This document shows, in pieces, positions 9,437 through 17,986 of a stretch of 64,000 bases of DNA. The first letter of the stretch is position 1, and each line of letters starts with the position of its first letter. Where the stretch lies: the NCBI RefSeq assembly GCF_014836595.1, contig NZ_JACSQO010000001.1, forward strand, positions 186,001 to 250,000, written 5' to 3'. A model generated the notes under the pieces. It did no database searches, had not been told where the DNA came from, and saw nothing but the letters and a program-made list of their open reading frames with translations. Position numbers and translations under genes: made by a program. This DNA is from Psychrobacillus faecigallinarum (lineage in GTDB: Bacteria; Bacillota; Bacilli; Bacillales_A; Planococcaceae).

Positions 9437-10421
9437 CCTCTCCTCCTTTCAAAGTTTCAATAATTTGTACTGCCATATGTTTCTTTAGTTTTCCTGGTTG
9501 CGCTCTAAATTTTGGTATGTCTCCTACTTTTATTGTAAGAGCGTCCTCAATTTTAGCGTTTAGCTGTACAACATCCCCAAGCTGTAAATATAATAAATCT
9601 TCAATCGATATATCAGTGGAACCAAGCTCAGCTACGACTGGTATTTCGGCAGATTTAACTCGTTTTTTCAATACAGCCAATTGCTCTGGGGATACCTCTT
9701 TCTTATTAGTCTGCATCCAGTAACGTACAGAAAGGTTTGGCACAATCGGCTCTAATACTACATGAGGGATACAAATATTTATCATTCCGCTAGTTTCACC
9801 AATAACAGTATTAAAGGATATGACAACCACTGTTTCATTTGGCGAAATCATTTGAAGAAATTGAGGATTTACCTCTAACTCCGTCAATATAGGATCGATA
9901 TCTGCTATATTAACCCAGGCTTCTCTCAGGTTATCAAAGGAACGTTCGAATAAATTAGTCATTATTTTCGTTTCAATCTCTGTTAAATTATCTACCTTTG
10001 TATGCGCCTGTCCCTTCCCACCCATCAACAAATCTAGCATAGAATAGGCGATGTTTGGGTTAATCTCCATTAGAATATTTCCTTCCAATGGTGGTACCTC
10101 AAAAACATTTATAAGAGTCATATGTGGTACAGAACGTATAAACTCTTCAAAAGGGATTTGGTCAACCGATACTACAGATATTTGGACATATGTTCTTAAC
10201 TGGGCAGAAAAAAATGTGGTTAAAAGACGAGCAAAATTTTCATGTATACGAGTAAGACTGCGTATTTGATCTTTCGAGAAACGCAGAGCTCTTTTAAAAT
10301 CGTAGGAACGAATTTTTTTTGATTCTTGTTCGCTCTTCATTTCATCTGCTGTCATTTCACCGGTTGAAAGGGCACTTAACAATGCATCTATTTCTGATTG
10401 AGATAATATATCTCCTGCCAA
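9423..10421 (-). CDS. fliM: FliM, flagellar motor switch protein
   Basis: 332 residues from the TTG at 10421, which lies five bases after GGAGGTGG and gives MAGDILSQSEIDALLSAL; an upstream ATG would sit inside that ribosome-binding site and is rejected. It has an N-terminal CheY-P-binding peptide (LSQSEIDALL), a central FliM domain (about 45-225) that touches FliG, and a C-terminal SpoA domain (about 250-325) that forms the C ring with FliY. Together these proteins set rotation direction. fliM overlaps fliY by a few codons and follows fliL. Confidence 0.96.
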   Translation of the reverse strand: MAGDILSQSEIDALLSALSTGEMTADEMKSEQESKKIRSYDFKRALRFSKDQIRSLTRIHENFARLLTTFFSAQLRTYVQISVVSVDQIPFEEFIRSVPHMTLINVFEVPPLEGNILMEINPNIAYSMLDLLMGGKGQAHTKVDNLTEIETKIMTNLFERSFDNLREAWVNIADIDPILTELEVNPQFLQMISPNETVVVISFNTVIGETSGMINICIPHVVLEPIVPNLSVRYWMQTNKKEVSPEQLAVLKKRVKSAEIPVVAELGSTDISIEDLLYLQLGDVVQLNAKIEDALTIKVGDIPKFRAQPGKLKKHMAVQIIETLKGGEDDDE

Positions 10422-10449
10422 TCTGCCCACCTCCATTCAAAAAAGTACT

Positions 10450-10881
10450 TTACTGAATAATATAGGAAGTAATATATACTTGCTGTACTTCCCCATCATC
10501 CATTAATTCGTTTATTTTAGTTTTTAAAGACGATTCCAATGTTAACTTTCCTTGCTTACCTTCTAAATCCTCTGGCGTCATTTCTGAAAGCTCAGTGATT
10601 AGAATATTTTTCACTTGAAAATCACGTTTTGTAAGCTCCTCAGCTGCCTCAGTACTATCCGTTTGTACCTTCATAGAAATTCGGATAAATTTGTCGCCAG
10701 CTAAATTGGTTGTGATTTCCTGAATGTCTACAGAGGATTCGACAATTTCATCTATTGTAGGCTCTTTGCTTTCATCCCCGTTATTCAATTGTAAAAATAC
10801 AATAAGTGCAACTACACCTACTAAAGTAAGTGAAACTAAAATTATTAACATAATAGTCAATACCTTGCTGTTACTCTTCAT
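10450..10881 (-). CDS. fliL: FliL, basal-body/stator-associated membrane protein
   Basis: About 143 residues from the ATG at 10881, which has GAGGTG upstream; a GTG three codons earlier overlaps the swrD stop and is the alternative. It is a single-pass protein with a basic cytoplasmic start, one membrane helix (about 8-33) and an extracytoplasmic FliL domain with a short acidic linker (NNGDESKEPTIDE). FliL sits around the stator units and supports torque and MotAB function in families studied. It sits between swrD and fliM in the fla/che operon, the normal place. Confidence 0.92.
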   Translation of the reverse strand: MKSNSKVLTIMLIILVSLTLVGVVALIVFLQLNNGDESKEPTIDEIVESSVDIQEITTNLAGDKFIRISMKVQTDSTEAAEELTKRDFQVKNILITELSEMTPEDLEGKQGKLTLESSLKTKINELMDDGEVQQVYITSYIIQ

Positions 10882-11092
10882 CCTGTTCACCTCTTAAATA
10901 AGGATTCGATAAAATATGTATTTCCTTGTAAAACTGAGCGATTTTATAATACACATCTTCTCGAGATTCTAACGCCACATATTTATGACCATTCGTTAGC
11001 GTTATCGTAGTATCCGGAAAAGATTCAACCGTCTCTATGTATAATGCATTTAACGAAAACTCTTTACCGTTTAAACGAGTCAAACTAATCAT
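10871..11092 (-). CDS. swrD: SwrD/FlbD-family small flagellar protein
   Basis: 73 residues, FlbD family, formerly YlzI. It shows the family pattern ISLTRLNGKEFSLNALYIE, then TTITLTNGHKY and a VYYKIAQFY helix. In B. subtilis SwrD raises flagellar motor power and is needed for swarming. The start is unusual: no Shine-Dalgarno lies at normal distance. A GGGAGGG sits about 35 bases upstream, separated from the ATG by a GC-rich hairpin. The gene overlaps fliL by up to 20 bases and follows flgE after a 61-base gap. Confidence 0.88.
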   Translation of the reverse strand: MISLTRLNGKEFSLNALYIETVESFPDTTITLTNGHKYVALESREDVYYKIAQFYKEIHILSNPYLRGEQDEE

Positions 11093-11104
11093 TTATTAAG
11101 GGCC

Positions 11105-11134
11105 GGACCGTTCAAGGAACGGCCCAACCCTCCC
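11105..11134 (-). promoter_or_regulatory. GC-rich hairpin between ribosome-binding site and start of swrD
   Basis: On the transcribed strand a GGGAGGG (11128-11134) is followed by a nine-pair stem (arms 11117-11125 and 11105-11113, three-base loop, one G-U pair), and only then by the swrD ATG at 11092. There is no T-run, so it does not look like a terminator. Folding the stem would shorten the distance between GGGAGGG and the ATG, so it may set swrD translation. A competing six-pair stem (11100-11105 with 11120-11125) is also possible. The structure is seen; the function is inferred. Confidence 0.5.
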
Positions 11135-11153
11135 TTACATTGAAACTATCAGA

Positions 11154-12437
11154 TTATCGTTTTAAGTTAACTAATTCTTCTAGAATTTGATCTGAAGTTG
11201 TAATAATACGAGTATTTGCTTGGAATCCACGTTGTGCCACGATCATATCTGTGAACTCTTCAGATAAGTCAACATTGGACATTTCTAGGAAGCCAGAGTT
11301 TACAGTACCCATACCTGATTGTGTAGCAGTTTGAAGAATTGGCTCTCCAGAATTGGAAGTGTCTTTAAAATAGTTTGCTCCTACTTTCTCTAGGCCTCCC
11401 GCATTTGGAAATTTTGCAAGAACAAGTTGACCTGCCCAACGCAACGTACCTTCCTTGTCAACAAATGTTACTGTTCCATCTTGACCGATATTCATACTTT
11501 GTGCATCTGTTGGTATCTTTATTGGTCGATACTCCCCACCTACAGTCAGTGGTGTATCAGGTAAATAACTACCACCAGTATTAAGGTTGCCAGAAGCTTC
11601 CCAGTTTCTTTCAACACTAGATGCATCTGGATATGACAAACTTATAACTGCAGCATTTGCAGCAGTTAGAGCTTCTGCCGCAGTTGTTGCCGCTGCTTTT
11701 TTATCAAAAGCATCTTTTGCAAGTGTACTATTAGGATTTGTATGGTCCATAGCTTCCTTTAAAGCTAGTTCTGCATCGACCACTGCCTTTTCTAGATCCG
11801 AGTGATCTGCAGTTGGATCAGCTACCTTGGCATCTGCAAGTGCAGTTTTTGCATCTGTTATATTCTGGTTCAGTGTCTTCAATTCAGCAGCTAATGCTTC
11901 TGCTGCTTCCTTCGCAGCATCTGCTGCTTCCTTCGCGGGTTCTATTAAATCACTTGCAGCTGTTTGAGCTTCTGCTAGTAATTCAGGATTAACTTTAGTA
12001 ACGCCGCCAACTAAAAATTTACCATCACTATTTACTAAATAACCTTCATTGTCCATATAGAAATTACCTGCTCGAGTATATAAAGGATTAACAAATCCAC
12101 CTCGATTAGCATTAGTTGAGTCCGCTACTTGAAAGAATCCATCTCCAGAAATAGCAAGGTCTAATGTATTTCCAGTAGATTGCATTGAACCTCCTGAGTG
12201 AATTGTATCAATTGCAGATAATTGAGATCCTAAGCCTACTTGTTTTGGGTTTACTCCCCCACGTGTCCCTGTAGCTGCAGAAGCACCAGCGGTAGTTTGT
12301 GAGATTAAGTCTTTGAAGATGGTACGACCTTTTTTAAAACCGTAAGTATTTACGTTTGAGATATTGTTACCTATTACATCTAATTTTGTTTGAAAGTTTT
12401 TAAGTCCTGAGATACCTGAGTACATTGAACGAATCAT
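11154..12437 (-). CDS. flgE: FlgE, flagellar hook protein with alanine-rich insertion
   Basis: 427 residues, much longer than the B. subtilis hook protein (about 264). The ends are typical: MIRSMYSGISGLKNFQTKLD with NNISNVNTYGFKK at the N-terminus, a DLAISGDGFFQV core, and the C-terminal EMSNVDLSEEF plus AQRGFQANTRII rod/hook signature. Between about residues 152 and 265 lies an insertion dominated by alanine, lysine and glutamate in helix-like spacing (AKEAADAAKEAAEALAAELK). It is placed in the variable, surface-facing part of hook proteins. Exported by the flagellar apparatus and measured by FliK. It follows the TIGR02530-type gene, as in other Bacillales. Confidence 0.94.
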   Translation of the reverse strand: MIRSMYSGISGLKNFQTKLDVIGNNISNVNTYGFKKGRTIFKDLISQTTAGASAATGTRGGVNPKQVGLGSQLSAIDTIHSGGSMQSTGNTLDLAISGDGFFQVADSTNANRGGFVNPLYTRAGNFYMDNEGYLVNSDGKFLVGGVTKVNPELLAEAQTAASDLIEPAKEAADAAKEAAEALAAELKTLNQNITDAKTALADAKVADPTADHSDLEKAVVDAELALKEAMDHTNPNSTLAKDAFDKKAAATTAAEALTAANAAVISLSYPDASSVERNWEASGNLNTGGSYLPDTPLTVGGEYRPIKIPTDAQSMNIGQDGTVTFVDKEGTLRWAGQLVLAKFPNAGGLEKVGANYFKDTSNSGEPILQTATQSGMGTVNSGFLEMSNVDLSEEFTDMIVAQRGFQANTRIITTSDQILEELVNLKR

Positions 12438-12511
12438 TGATTAATTTCTCCCTTCGATTTGTGTGCTAGCTTCAATCAGTCCACTGCACATAGCATCCTA
12501 TAAAGGTCCTG

Positions 12512-12892
12512 CTATCCTAGCACAATTGTGCCGTCAATATTAGTAAACAATTGGTTTTTCGCTTCCGTGCGATCCATGGCAGTTATAACCGTTGCATTTT
12601 TTGCACTTACGATTAGAGCTGCTTGATCCATCAATACTAATGAGTCATTGACACCCTTTGAGCGCGCTTCTGTTACTTTATCACTTACAAGCTGCCACTG
12701 CGCATCTGATATATGAATATTTCTTTCTATTAATCGCTGATTAGCATGTTTGCTTACCTTTAATTCCGTTTTAACCGTGGCTTCATGTAAATGCTGTAAA
12801 AACGCTTGCTTCGACGATGTGACTTGTTTAGATGTAATTGGTTGACGGATTCCTGGCTGCAGCGTGACGCGGTTAATAGTAACTTGGTCCAT
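12512..12892 (-). CDS. TIGR02530-type flagellar operon protein
   Basis: 126 residues, between flgD and flgE. It resembles the small 'flagellar operon protein' family TIGR02530 found at this place in many Bacillales and clostridia but not in B. subtilis. The recognisable core is the segment VSKHANQRLIERNIHISDAQ followed by a helix (VSDKVTEARSKGV), then DSLVLMDQAALIVSAKNATVITAMD. No membrane segment or signal peptide is seen. The molecular role is not established; context suggests a cytoplasmic hook-assembly or export accessory protein. A 74-base gap precedes flgE. Confidence 0.8.
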   Translation of the reverse strand: MDQVTINRVTLQPGIRQPITSKQVTSSKQAFLQHLHEATVKTELKVSKHANQRLIERNIHISDAQWQLVSDKVTEARSKGVNDSLVLMDQAALIVSAKNATVITAMDRTEAKNQLFTNIDGTIVLG

Positions 12893-12913
12893 TGCATGTC
12901 TCCGTTCTATTTA

Positions 12914-13552
12914 TTATTGAATAGAATTTATTTTTTCTGCTGTAATCGTCTTACCTCCATCAAGATTAAAAACAATTACTCCTTCTTTTTTAGATACTGA
13001 TTGAACAACACCTGTAGCTTCCGCAGAATCAGCAGTGTAGCTAACAGTTTTTCCAATCATCATACTCGCTTCTACTAAGCTATTAGAGTTTGCATTGTTT
13101 GATAGTACTTCAGATATATTACCAGGTGTGATTTTCTTTCCGTCCGAAAGCGTAAATTCAACACTCCCATTCACGAATTTTACTCCTGTGATTAAACCTG
13201 TACCTTCAGTTGTGATCGGTTTACCAGCTTCATCTAGCTTATCTGTCAGCTCATGCCATTTCACTTGTTTACCAGCGAAATTGCTATATTCAATCATTTG
13301 AGTTTGCTCTTGTGCCTCTGCATACTTCTCAAATGCCTTAGTAAGGTTTGTCATTTGCTCTAAGGAGGAAAATTGAGCCATTTGGGCAATGAATTCATTG
13401 TCCTTCATCGGATTTGTAGGATCCTGATTTTGAAGCTGAGCCATTAATATTTTTAAAAATTCATCTTTACCAAGTGTACTATTTCCCGTAGTTTTAGTAG
13501 TTTTCTTTGAAGATAAATACATATTACTCGTAATTGGTGATAAGTCGGCCAT
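12914..13552 (-). CDS. flgD: FlgD, hook-capping (hook assembly) protein
   Basis: 212 residues, named YlxG/FlgD in Bacillus. The N-terminal export/cap region has the hallmark [20 protein letters not shown] followed by [17 protein letters not shown] (about 28-72). The rest has two short beta-rich segments ([43 protein letters not shown]). The protein caps the growing hook so that FlgE can polymerise. It follows fliK by only two bases and precedes the TIGR02530-type gene. The order fliK-flgD-flgE is the normal hook module. Confidence 0.94.
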   Translation of the reverse strand: MADLSPITSNMYLSSKKTTKTTGNSTLGKDEFLKILMAQLQNQDPTNPMKDNEFIAQMAQFSSLEQMTNLTKAFEKYAEAQEQTQMIEYSNFAGKQVKWHELTDKLDEAGKPITTEGTGLITGVKFVNGSVEFTLSDGKKITPGNISEVLSNNANSNSLVEASMMIGKTVSYTADSAEATGVVQSVSKKEGVIVFNLDGGKTITAEKINSIQ

Positions 13553-13554
13553 AG

Positions 13555-14796
13555 TTATACCTCAATTTCATTTAAAAATTCTTGGAACGTAGTTTGAGTA
13601 TCCTGATTCTCTGGATTAGAATCTTGTTGCTCCTGCTCTTGTTGCTGCTTAAAGGAAGAGTCTTGGAAGCTTTCATTTCTTTGTTGCTTAGCAGTGTCCT
13701 GCAACGCTTGAGTAATCTCAAGTTTTTCAACCTGGATGTTCTGATTTGCCAATCCTTGTCTTAGTTGGCCGGAATGGGTATCTAGCATTTCTTTCCCTAA
13801 AGCAGTTGAGGCTAACATTTTTGCAGTAAGGATTCCATCCTTTTGGATCAACTCGATACGAATCGTCCCAAGCTGTTCTGGATATAGTTTAATAACTAAT
13901 CTATTAGCTCCCCCAGCTTGTCCAAATTGTACTCGGTTCATAACCTTTTGAAGCTCTTTCAAAAACTCCTCTGATTGAGCAGGTTTTTCTGTAGGAAGAG
14001 TCATTGTTACAGTTTCTACCTTTGTTTGTACAGTAGTCGTTTGACCTTGAACCAAAGAAGTTATCTCTTTACTTTCCGTCACTACTTCTGTATTCGCTCC
14101 TTTTACAACAGTTTGATTCATCACCATTTGCTGTAAAAAGGCTTTAGGAATAGGAATTGTACTCTTTCCTTGATTAAGAGAGACATTCATTAAGTTTTCC
14201 TTTAATGTTTCTAACGTTTGCTTTAAATCAAACAGCGTAGATTCTTGCTTAAAAGTTAAATCACTTTTGTTACCGATAAGTTGAGCAATTTTTAAAAGCT
14301 CCACTGCTTGTTTTGCTTCAACAGGGCTTACGACTGATTGCTTAGCCTCAACTTGGTTTGCCATTACCGAGTTTGCCCCCGCTTGTCCATTCAAAGATAA
14401 AAGAATAGATTCAACAAGCTTATTAGGTTGTTCCGATACGACAGCGAGAATATCCCATATGTCCTGTTTTTGATCTTCCAGCTCGGACAAATTATCAGTT
14501 TCGCCTAGAAGCTTATTTAACAATTGTTTTAGTGAACTTGAATCTACTGTTAAATCATTAGCTTGTAGCAACTCCTGTGCTTCTTCAATAGATTGCACAT
14601 CTAGAAGGGAAAGTAAATCTTGAATAAAATCTAGCTCTTTATCTGCACCATTCGATACATTTGGCAGTTGCAAAGTTTGGCTAGAAAGAATTTGCCCAAA
14701 TACATTACCAAAAGCCTGTCCGTTACCTGCTTGTAACTGTGGTTTGGATTGTTCTGCTACTGAATTTCCCATATTAACCATCGCCGCTATGTTCAT
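13555..14796 (-). CDS. fliK: FliK, hook-length control protein
   Basis: 413 residues from the ATG at 14796 ([16 protein letters not shown]), which has GGGAGGTG seven bases upstream; an upstream in-frame start lies inside this site. The N-terminal and middle parts are glutamine/leucine-rich and poorly conserved, as expected for the exported molecular ruler. The C-terminal Flg_hook domain (about 280-370) carries [20 protein letters not shown] and [17 protein letters not shown], followed by a glutamine-rich tail. The domain interacts with FlhB to switch export specificity when the hook is complete. A FliK-like protein also exists at 32909-34744. Confidence 0.92.
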   Translation of the reverse strand: MNIAAMVNMGNSVAEQSKPQLQAGNGQAFGNVFGQILSSQTLQLPNVSNGADKELDFIQDLLSLLDVQSIEEAQELLQANDLTVDSSSLKQLLNKLLGETDNLSELEDQKQDIWDILAVVSEQPNKLVESILLSLNGQAGANSVMANQVEAKQSVVSPVEAKQAVELLKIAQLIGNKSDLTFKQESTLFDLKQTLETLKENLMNVSLNQGKSTIPIPKAFLQQMVMNQTVVKGANTEVVTESKEITSLVQGQTTTVQTKVETVTMTLPTEKPAQSEEFLKELQKVMNRVQFGQAGGANRLVIKLYPEQLGTIRIELIQKDGILTAKMLASTALGKEMLDTHSGQLRQGLANQNIQVEKLEITQALQDTAKQQRNESFQDSSFKQQQEQEQQDSNPENQDTQTTFQEFLNEIEV

Positions 14797-14830
14797 TTTT
14801 TCACCTCCCTTCAAATACAATAAGCATACT

Positions 14831-15442
14831 CTATTGTTTGGTCATTAACTCGGTGTATTTTGCTGCATCCTGAGGGGACATTTTTTCGTAAATTTTTGCA
14901 ACTGTATCTGGTTTTAAGCTTGCTAAGATTCTCAATGCCTCAGCATCACTCATATTCGTAATAACAGGTGCTGCTGTCTTCGCTGACATTTTTTCAAAAG
15001 TAGAAACTACTTCTGCATAATCTCTTTTAGATTGTTCGTTTTGTCTCTTTAATTCCTCAATTTGCTGTAATAGACTCTCCTGTTCCAATAACAATGATTC
15101 TTGAGATTTCTCTGAACCATCTACTTCGGCTTGGAGTTTATCGATTTGGACTTCCTTTTGCTGGATCTCTGCTTGAAGAGAAACAACTCTCTCCTCTAAA
15201 CGATTCGTTTTCTTGTTTTCACCTATGGACTCTTCCTGACCAAGAGAAGTAAGTTCTTTAGCTTTTTCAAAAACATTTATATGTGTTATCTGAGCAAAAG
15301 TTAGAAGGAGAGCCAAAGCAAAGAGAAGCGGTATGATAAACAAATATAGTATTTTCTTGCCTAAGCCCGCTTTCTTCGGCTCGTTGTCCATCGTTTGTAC
15401 GCTTTTCTTTTTGTTATTCGGTTTAGCCATGCCTTTACTCAC
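14831..15442 (-). CDS. ylxF: YlxF/MotE-like coiled-coil flagellar operon protein
   Basis: 203 residues. It has a basic cytoplasmic start, one membrane helix (about 30-50), a long coiled coil (about 70-150, rich in glutamate, glutamine and leucine) and a C-terminal domain (about 155-203, ITNMSDAEALRILASLKPDTVAKIYEKM) like the MgtE-N/MotE fold. The B. subtilis homologue YlxF lies at the same place between fliJ and fliK. A role as a periplasmic or wall-side flagellar chaperone for the motor is suggested for MotE-type proteins but is inference here. The GTG start overlaps the fliJ stop; an ATG four codons later is possible. Confidence 0.82.
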   Translation of the reverse strand: MSKGMAKPNNKKKSVQTMDNEPKKAGLGKKILYLFIIPLLFALALLLTFAQITHINVFEKAKELTSLGQEESIGENKKTNRLEERVVSLQAEIQQKEVQIDKLQAEVDGSEKSQESLLLEQESLLQQIEELKRQNEQSKRDYAEVVSTFEKMSAKTAAPVITNMSDAEALRILASLKPDTVAKIYEKMSPQDAAKYTELMTKQ

Positions 15443-15888
15443 CTAATCTCTTTGTTTTGAAACTTTAAGGAAGATATCTCATCTAATACAATTGACTCTA
15501 ATCGAAACTGTTCTTGTTGAAAGCTTTCAAAATCTTTTTCTTTCATTTTTTCAAACTTACGAACTTCTAAGCTTTTTTCTAATAACTTTTCTTCATACCA
15601 ATTCATCTTTGCTCTAGCTTGAACTACTTCCTTCTGCACTACTTCAATTCTTTTTTGTAAGCCTTCCAAAAAGTTGGAGTAATGATGTATTCCATCTATA
15701 CTTAAACCATTTACTAAAAGATTATTTTGTGCATCTAATGTATTTTCTCTTTTTTTCAAAAGATTATATAGCTCAGTAGCAACCTCTTCAAAAGAATTCA
15801 CCGATTCCTTATATGCTATTTCTGTCTCTGACTTTTCTTGTTCTCGAACCGTAAGTACTTTAGCAAATTTATATTGATATGCAACCAT
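15439..15888 (-). CDS. fliJ: FliJ, flagellar export stalk/chaperone
   Basis: About 149 residues from the ATG at 15888 (MVAYQYKFAKVLTVREQEK) with GGAG six bases upstream; an in-frame start five codons earlier overlaps fliI. The protein is almost entirely alpha-helical coiled coil with heptad patterns throughout and no membrane segment. FliJ forms the central stalk of the FliI ATPase ring, resembling the gamma subunit of F-type ATPases, and recycles chaperones to FlhA. It follows fliI by one base. Confidence 0.9.
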   Translation of the reverse strand: MVAYQYKFAKVLTVREQEKSETEIAYKESVNSFEEVATELYNLLKKRENTLDAQNNLLVNGLSIDGIHHYSNFLEGLQKRIEVVQKEVVQARAKMNWYEEKLLEKSLEVRKFEKMKEKDFESFQQEQFRLESIVLDEISSLKFQNKEIR

Positions 15889-15889
15889 C

Positions 15890-17212
15890 TTAAGCTCCAC
15901 CACCTGATAATGTCACTAATTCATTCACGCTATTTTCCAAAGAAACCTTATCAAGATATCCTTGCTTTAAAAAGGAGGTTATTAAAGGTTCAAATTGAAT
16001 CGCCTCATCGATTTCTCGAGAGGTTCCACGTTTATATGCACCGATATTGATCAAATCCTCTGATTTATTGTAAGTAAAGTAGAGCTCCCTAAGTCTTTCT
16101 GCTGCTTTTACATGGTCTTCATCTGAAATATGGTTCATTAGGCGACTAATACTTTTCAACACATTGATGGCAGGAAATTGCCCTTTATTAGCAAGAGATC
16201 TATCCAGAACAATATGCCCATCTAATATCCCTCGTACAGTATCTGCTATCGGCTCATTCATATCATCACCATCTACTAAAACTGTATAGAAAGCAGTAAT
16301 AGTTCCTCGTTCATTTGTACCTGTTCTCTCCAACAACTTGGGAAGAATAGAGAAAACAGAAGGTGTATACCCCCTTGTTGCTGGTGGCTCACCTACCGCT
16401 AGTCCAATTTCACGTTGAGCCATTGCCACACGGGTAACAGAATCCATCATCAGCATGACATTTAAGCCCTTATCACGGAAATATTCTGCAATAGCAGTCG
16501 CAGTAAAAGCTCCCTTTATACGCATAAGTGCTGGTTGATCAGATGTAGCTGCAACAACTATAGATTTTTCCAGTCCCTCTTTGCCTAGATCTCGTTCGAT
16601 AAACTCTCGAACCTCTCTTCCACGTTCTCCAATTAGTGCTATAACGTTTAAATCAGCGTTAGTATTCCTTGCTATCATTCCCAACAAGGTACTTTTACCT
16701 ACACCCGAACCAGCAAATATACCAACCCTTTGTCCCTTTCCGACTGTAAGCATACCATCAATCGCCTTCACACCCACCTCAATTTGCTCATGGATAGGTG
16801 GTCTCGTTAATGGATTTGGCGGATCTTGTTCGGTACCAACCGTGCTTAACCCTTTAGGTAATACTGTTCCATCTATCGGGTTTCCCATAGAATCTAGTAC
16901 TTTACCTATCAGCTCTGGCCCTACTTTTATCTCTAAAGGACTATTAGTTCCTTCCACTAAGCAACCTGTTGAAATTTCGCGAATGTTTGTATAAGGCATT
17001 AAAATAACTATTTCCTCTTTAAAACCGACTACCTCAGCAAGTATTACTGACGGTCCATTTTTAACGGAATTAATATGAATTTTACATACATCACCAATGG
17101 AGCTCTCGGGGCCTTGGGATTCAATCATTAATCCAACAACACGATTTACGCGACCATACTTTTTAAAGGTGGATACGTTTGGTATGTGTTGAATTAAATC
17201 GATTGCCTTCAT
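15890..17212 (-). CDS. fliI: FliI, flagellum-specific export ATPase
   Basis: 440 residues, homologous to F1 ATPase beta subunits. It has an N-terminal beta-barrel domain, Walker A (AGSGVGKST, about 167-175), Walker B in VMLMMDS (about 245-251) and the catalytic-glutamate segment ALIGERGREVREFIE. It energises delivery of export substrates at the flagellar type III gate, regulated by FliH and stacked on FliJ. The gene lies between fliH (six bases upstream) and fliJ. All key nucleotide-binding residues appear intact. Confidence 0.96.
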   Translation of the reverse strand: MKAIDLIQHIPNVSTFKKYGRVNRVVGLMIESQGPESSIGDVCKIHINSVKNGPSVILAEVVGFKEEIVILMPYTNIREISTGCLVEGTNSPLEIKVGPELIGKVLDSMGNPIDGTVLPKGLSTVGTEQDPPNPLTRPPIHEQIEVGVKAIDGMLTVGKGQRVGIFAGSGVGKSTLLGMIARNTNADLNVIALIGERGREVREFIERDLGKEGLEKSIVVAATSDQPALMRIKGAFTATAIAEYFRDKGLNVMLMMDSVTRVAMAQREIGLAVGEPPATRGYTPSVFSILPKLLERTGTNERGTITAFYTVLVDGDDMNEPIADTVRGILDGHIVLDRSLANKGQFPAINVLKSISRLMNHISDEDHVKAAERLRELYFTYNKSEDLINIGAYKRGTSREIDEAIQFEPLITSFLKQGYLDKVSLENSVNELVTLSGGGA

Positions 17213-17218
17213 TTACTT

Positions 17219-17986
17219 TCACTCCATACTTTCAAGAATATCGACTAGCTTACGTCTTAATTCTTTTACTTGTTCATCAATACTTACAACAATCCGACCA
17301 TGGTTTGTCTCAATATAGCAATCGGTATCATTCATTTCCTCATCAACAAAAATCATAAAAGGTACGTCTACCGGAAAAATAGATGCAAGCTCTTCTCGAT
17401 TCTCAGAGACTAGTGAAAAGTATACTGGAGAAACATATATTTTAATTTCTTTCATTTCTCTAGCTTCTTTTAATCCTCTTCTAACAATAGATAAAAACAA
17501 CTCGTGTTCATCTTCTAACTTAACACCCAAAATACGTTCCGCATTTCGAATACTTAACTCAAGAATCACCTGTTCTTGTTGCTGTAAGTAAGCAGCGGCA
17601 TTCATATACGCTGTTTGCATTGCTTCATTGGCTACGGCTAGCTTATTTTGCATGTCAGCCATAGCCTTTAATCTTCCCTCTTCTAGTCCCTGCGCAAAAC
17701 CCTCATCATAAGCACTTTTTTGATAACTAAGCTTTTGCTCGTTCCACTCATTTAACTCGTTTTGAATAATGTTCCTTGTTTGTTCTATTTCTTGTTGAAG
17801 TTCTTGTTGTTTTTTAGCTATTTCCTGATCTACTTCCTCTAACATTCTGTTTCGATCAGCAGAAAAATTTTCATGTACAACTGACTCTTCTGTTGTATCC
17901 TCTTCCATATAAAGATTTTTTATGTGAATGGGACGAATTTTTTCAGAGTTCTCATTTATTTGTACGTTTCGGAAAATTCTAGACAA
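17219..17986 (-). CDS. fliH: FliH, regulator of the FliI ATPase
   Basis: About 255 residues if the TTG at 17986 (MSRIFRNVQI) is used, with GGAGGAG nine bases upstream. An ATG at 17995 is almost on top of that site, and an upstream start at 18025 would extend far into fliG, so both are less likely. A glutamate/glutamine-rich coiled coil spans about 50-110, with a GFAQGLEEGR segment, followed by a V-ATPase E-subunit-like C-terminal domain (about 130-250). FliH binds FliI as a dimer and tethers it to the C ring. It overlaps the end of fliG slightly. Confidence 0.88.
   Translation of the reverse strand: MSRIFRNVQINENSEKIRPIHIKNLYMEEDTTEESVVHENFSADRNRMLEEVDQEIAKKQQELQQEIEQTRNIIQNELNEWNEQKLSYQKSAYDEGFAQGLEEGRLKAMADMQNKLAVANEAMQTAYMNAAAYLQQQEQVILELSIRNAERILGVKLEDEHELFLSIVRRGLKEAREMKEIKIYVSPVYFSLVSENREELASIFPVDVPFMIFVDEEMNDTDCYIETNHGRIVVSIDEQVKELRRKLVDILESME

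Noticed and set aside
9304..9723. 139-codon plus-strand frame opposite fliY/fliM
   Set aside because: Spans the junction of two well-conserved genes on the other strand; low-complexity product and no start signal.
11640..11990. flgE insertion as a separate gene or mobile element
   Set aside because: It stays in frame with flgE on both sides, has no terminal inverted repeats, and both ends of FlgE are intact.
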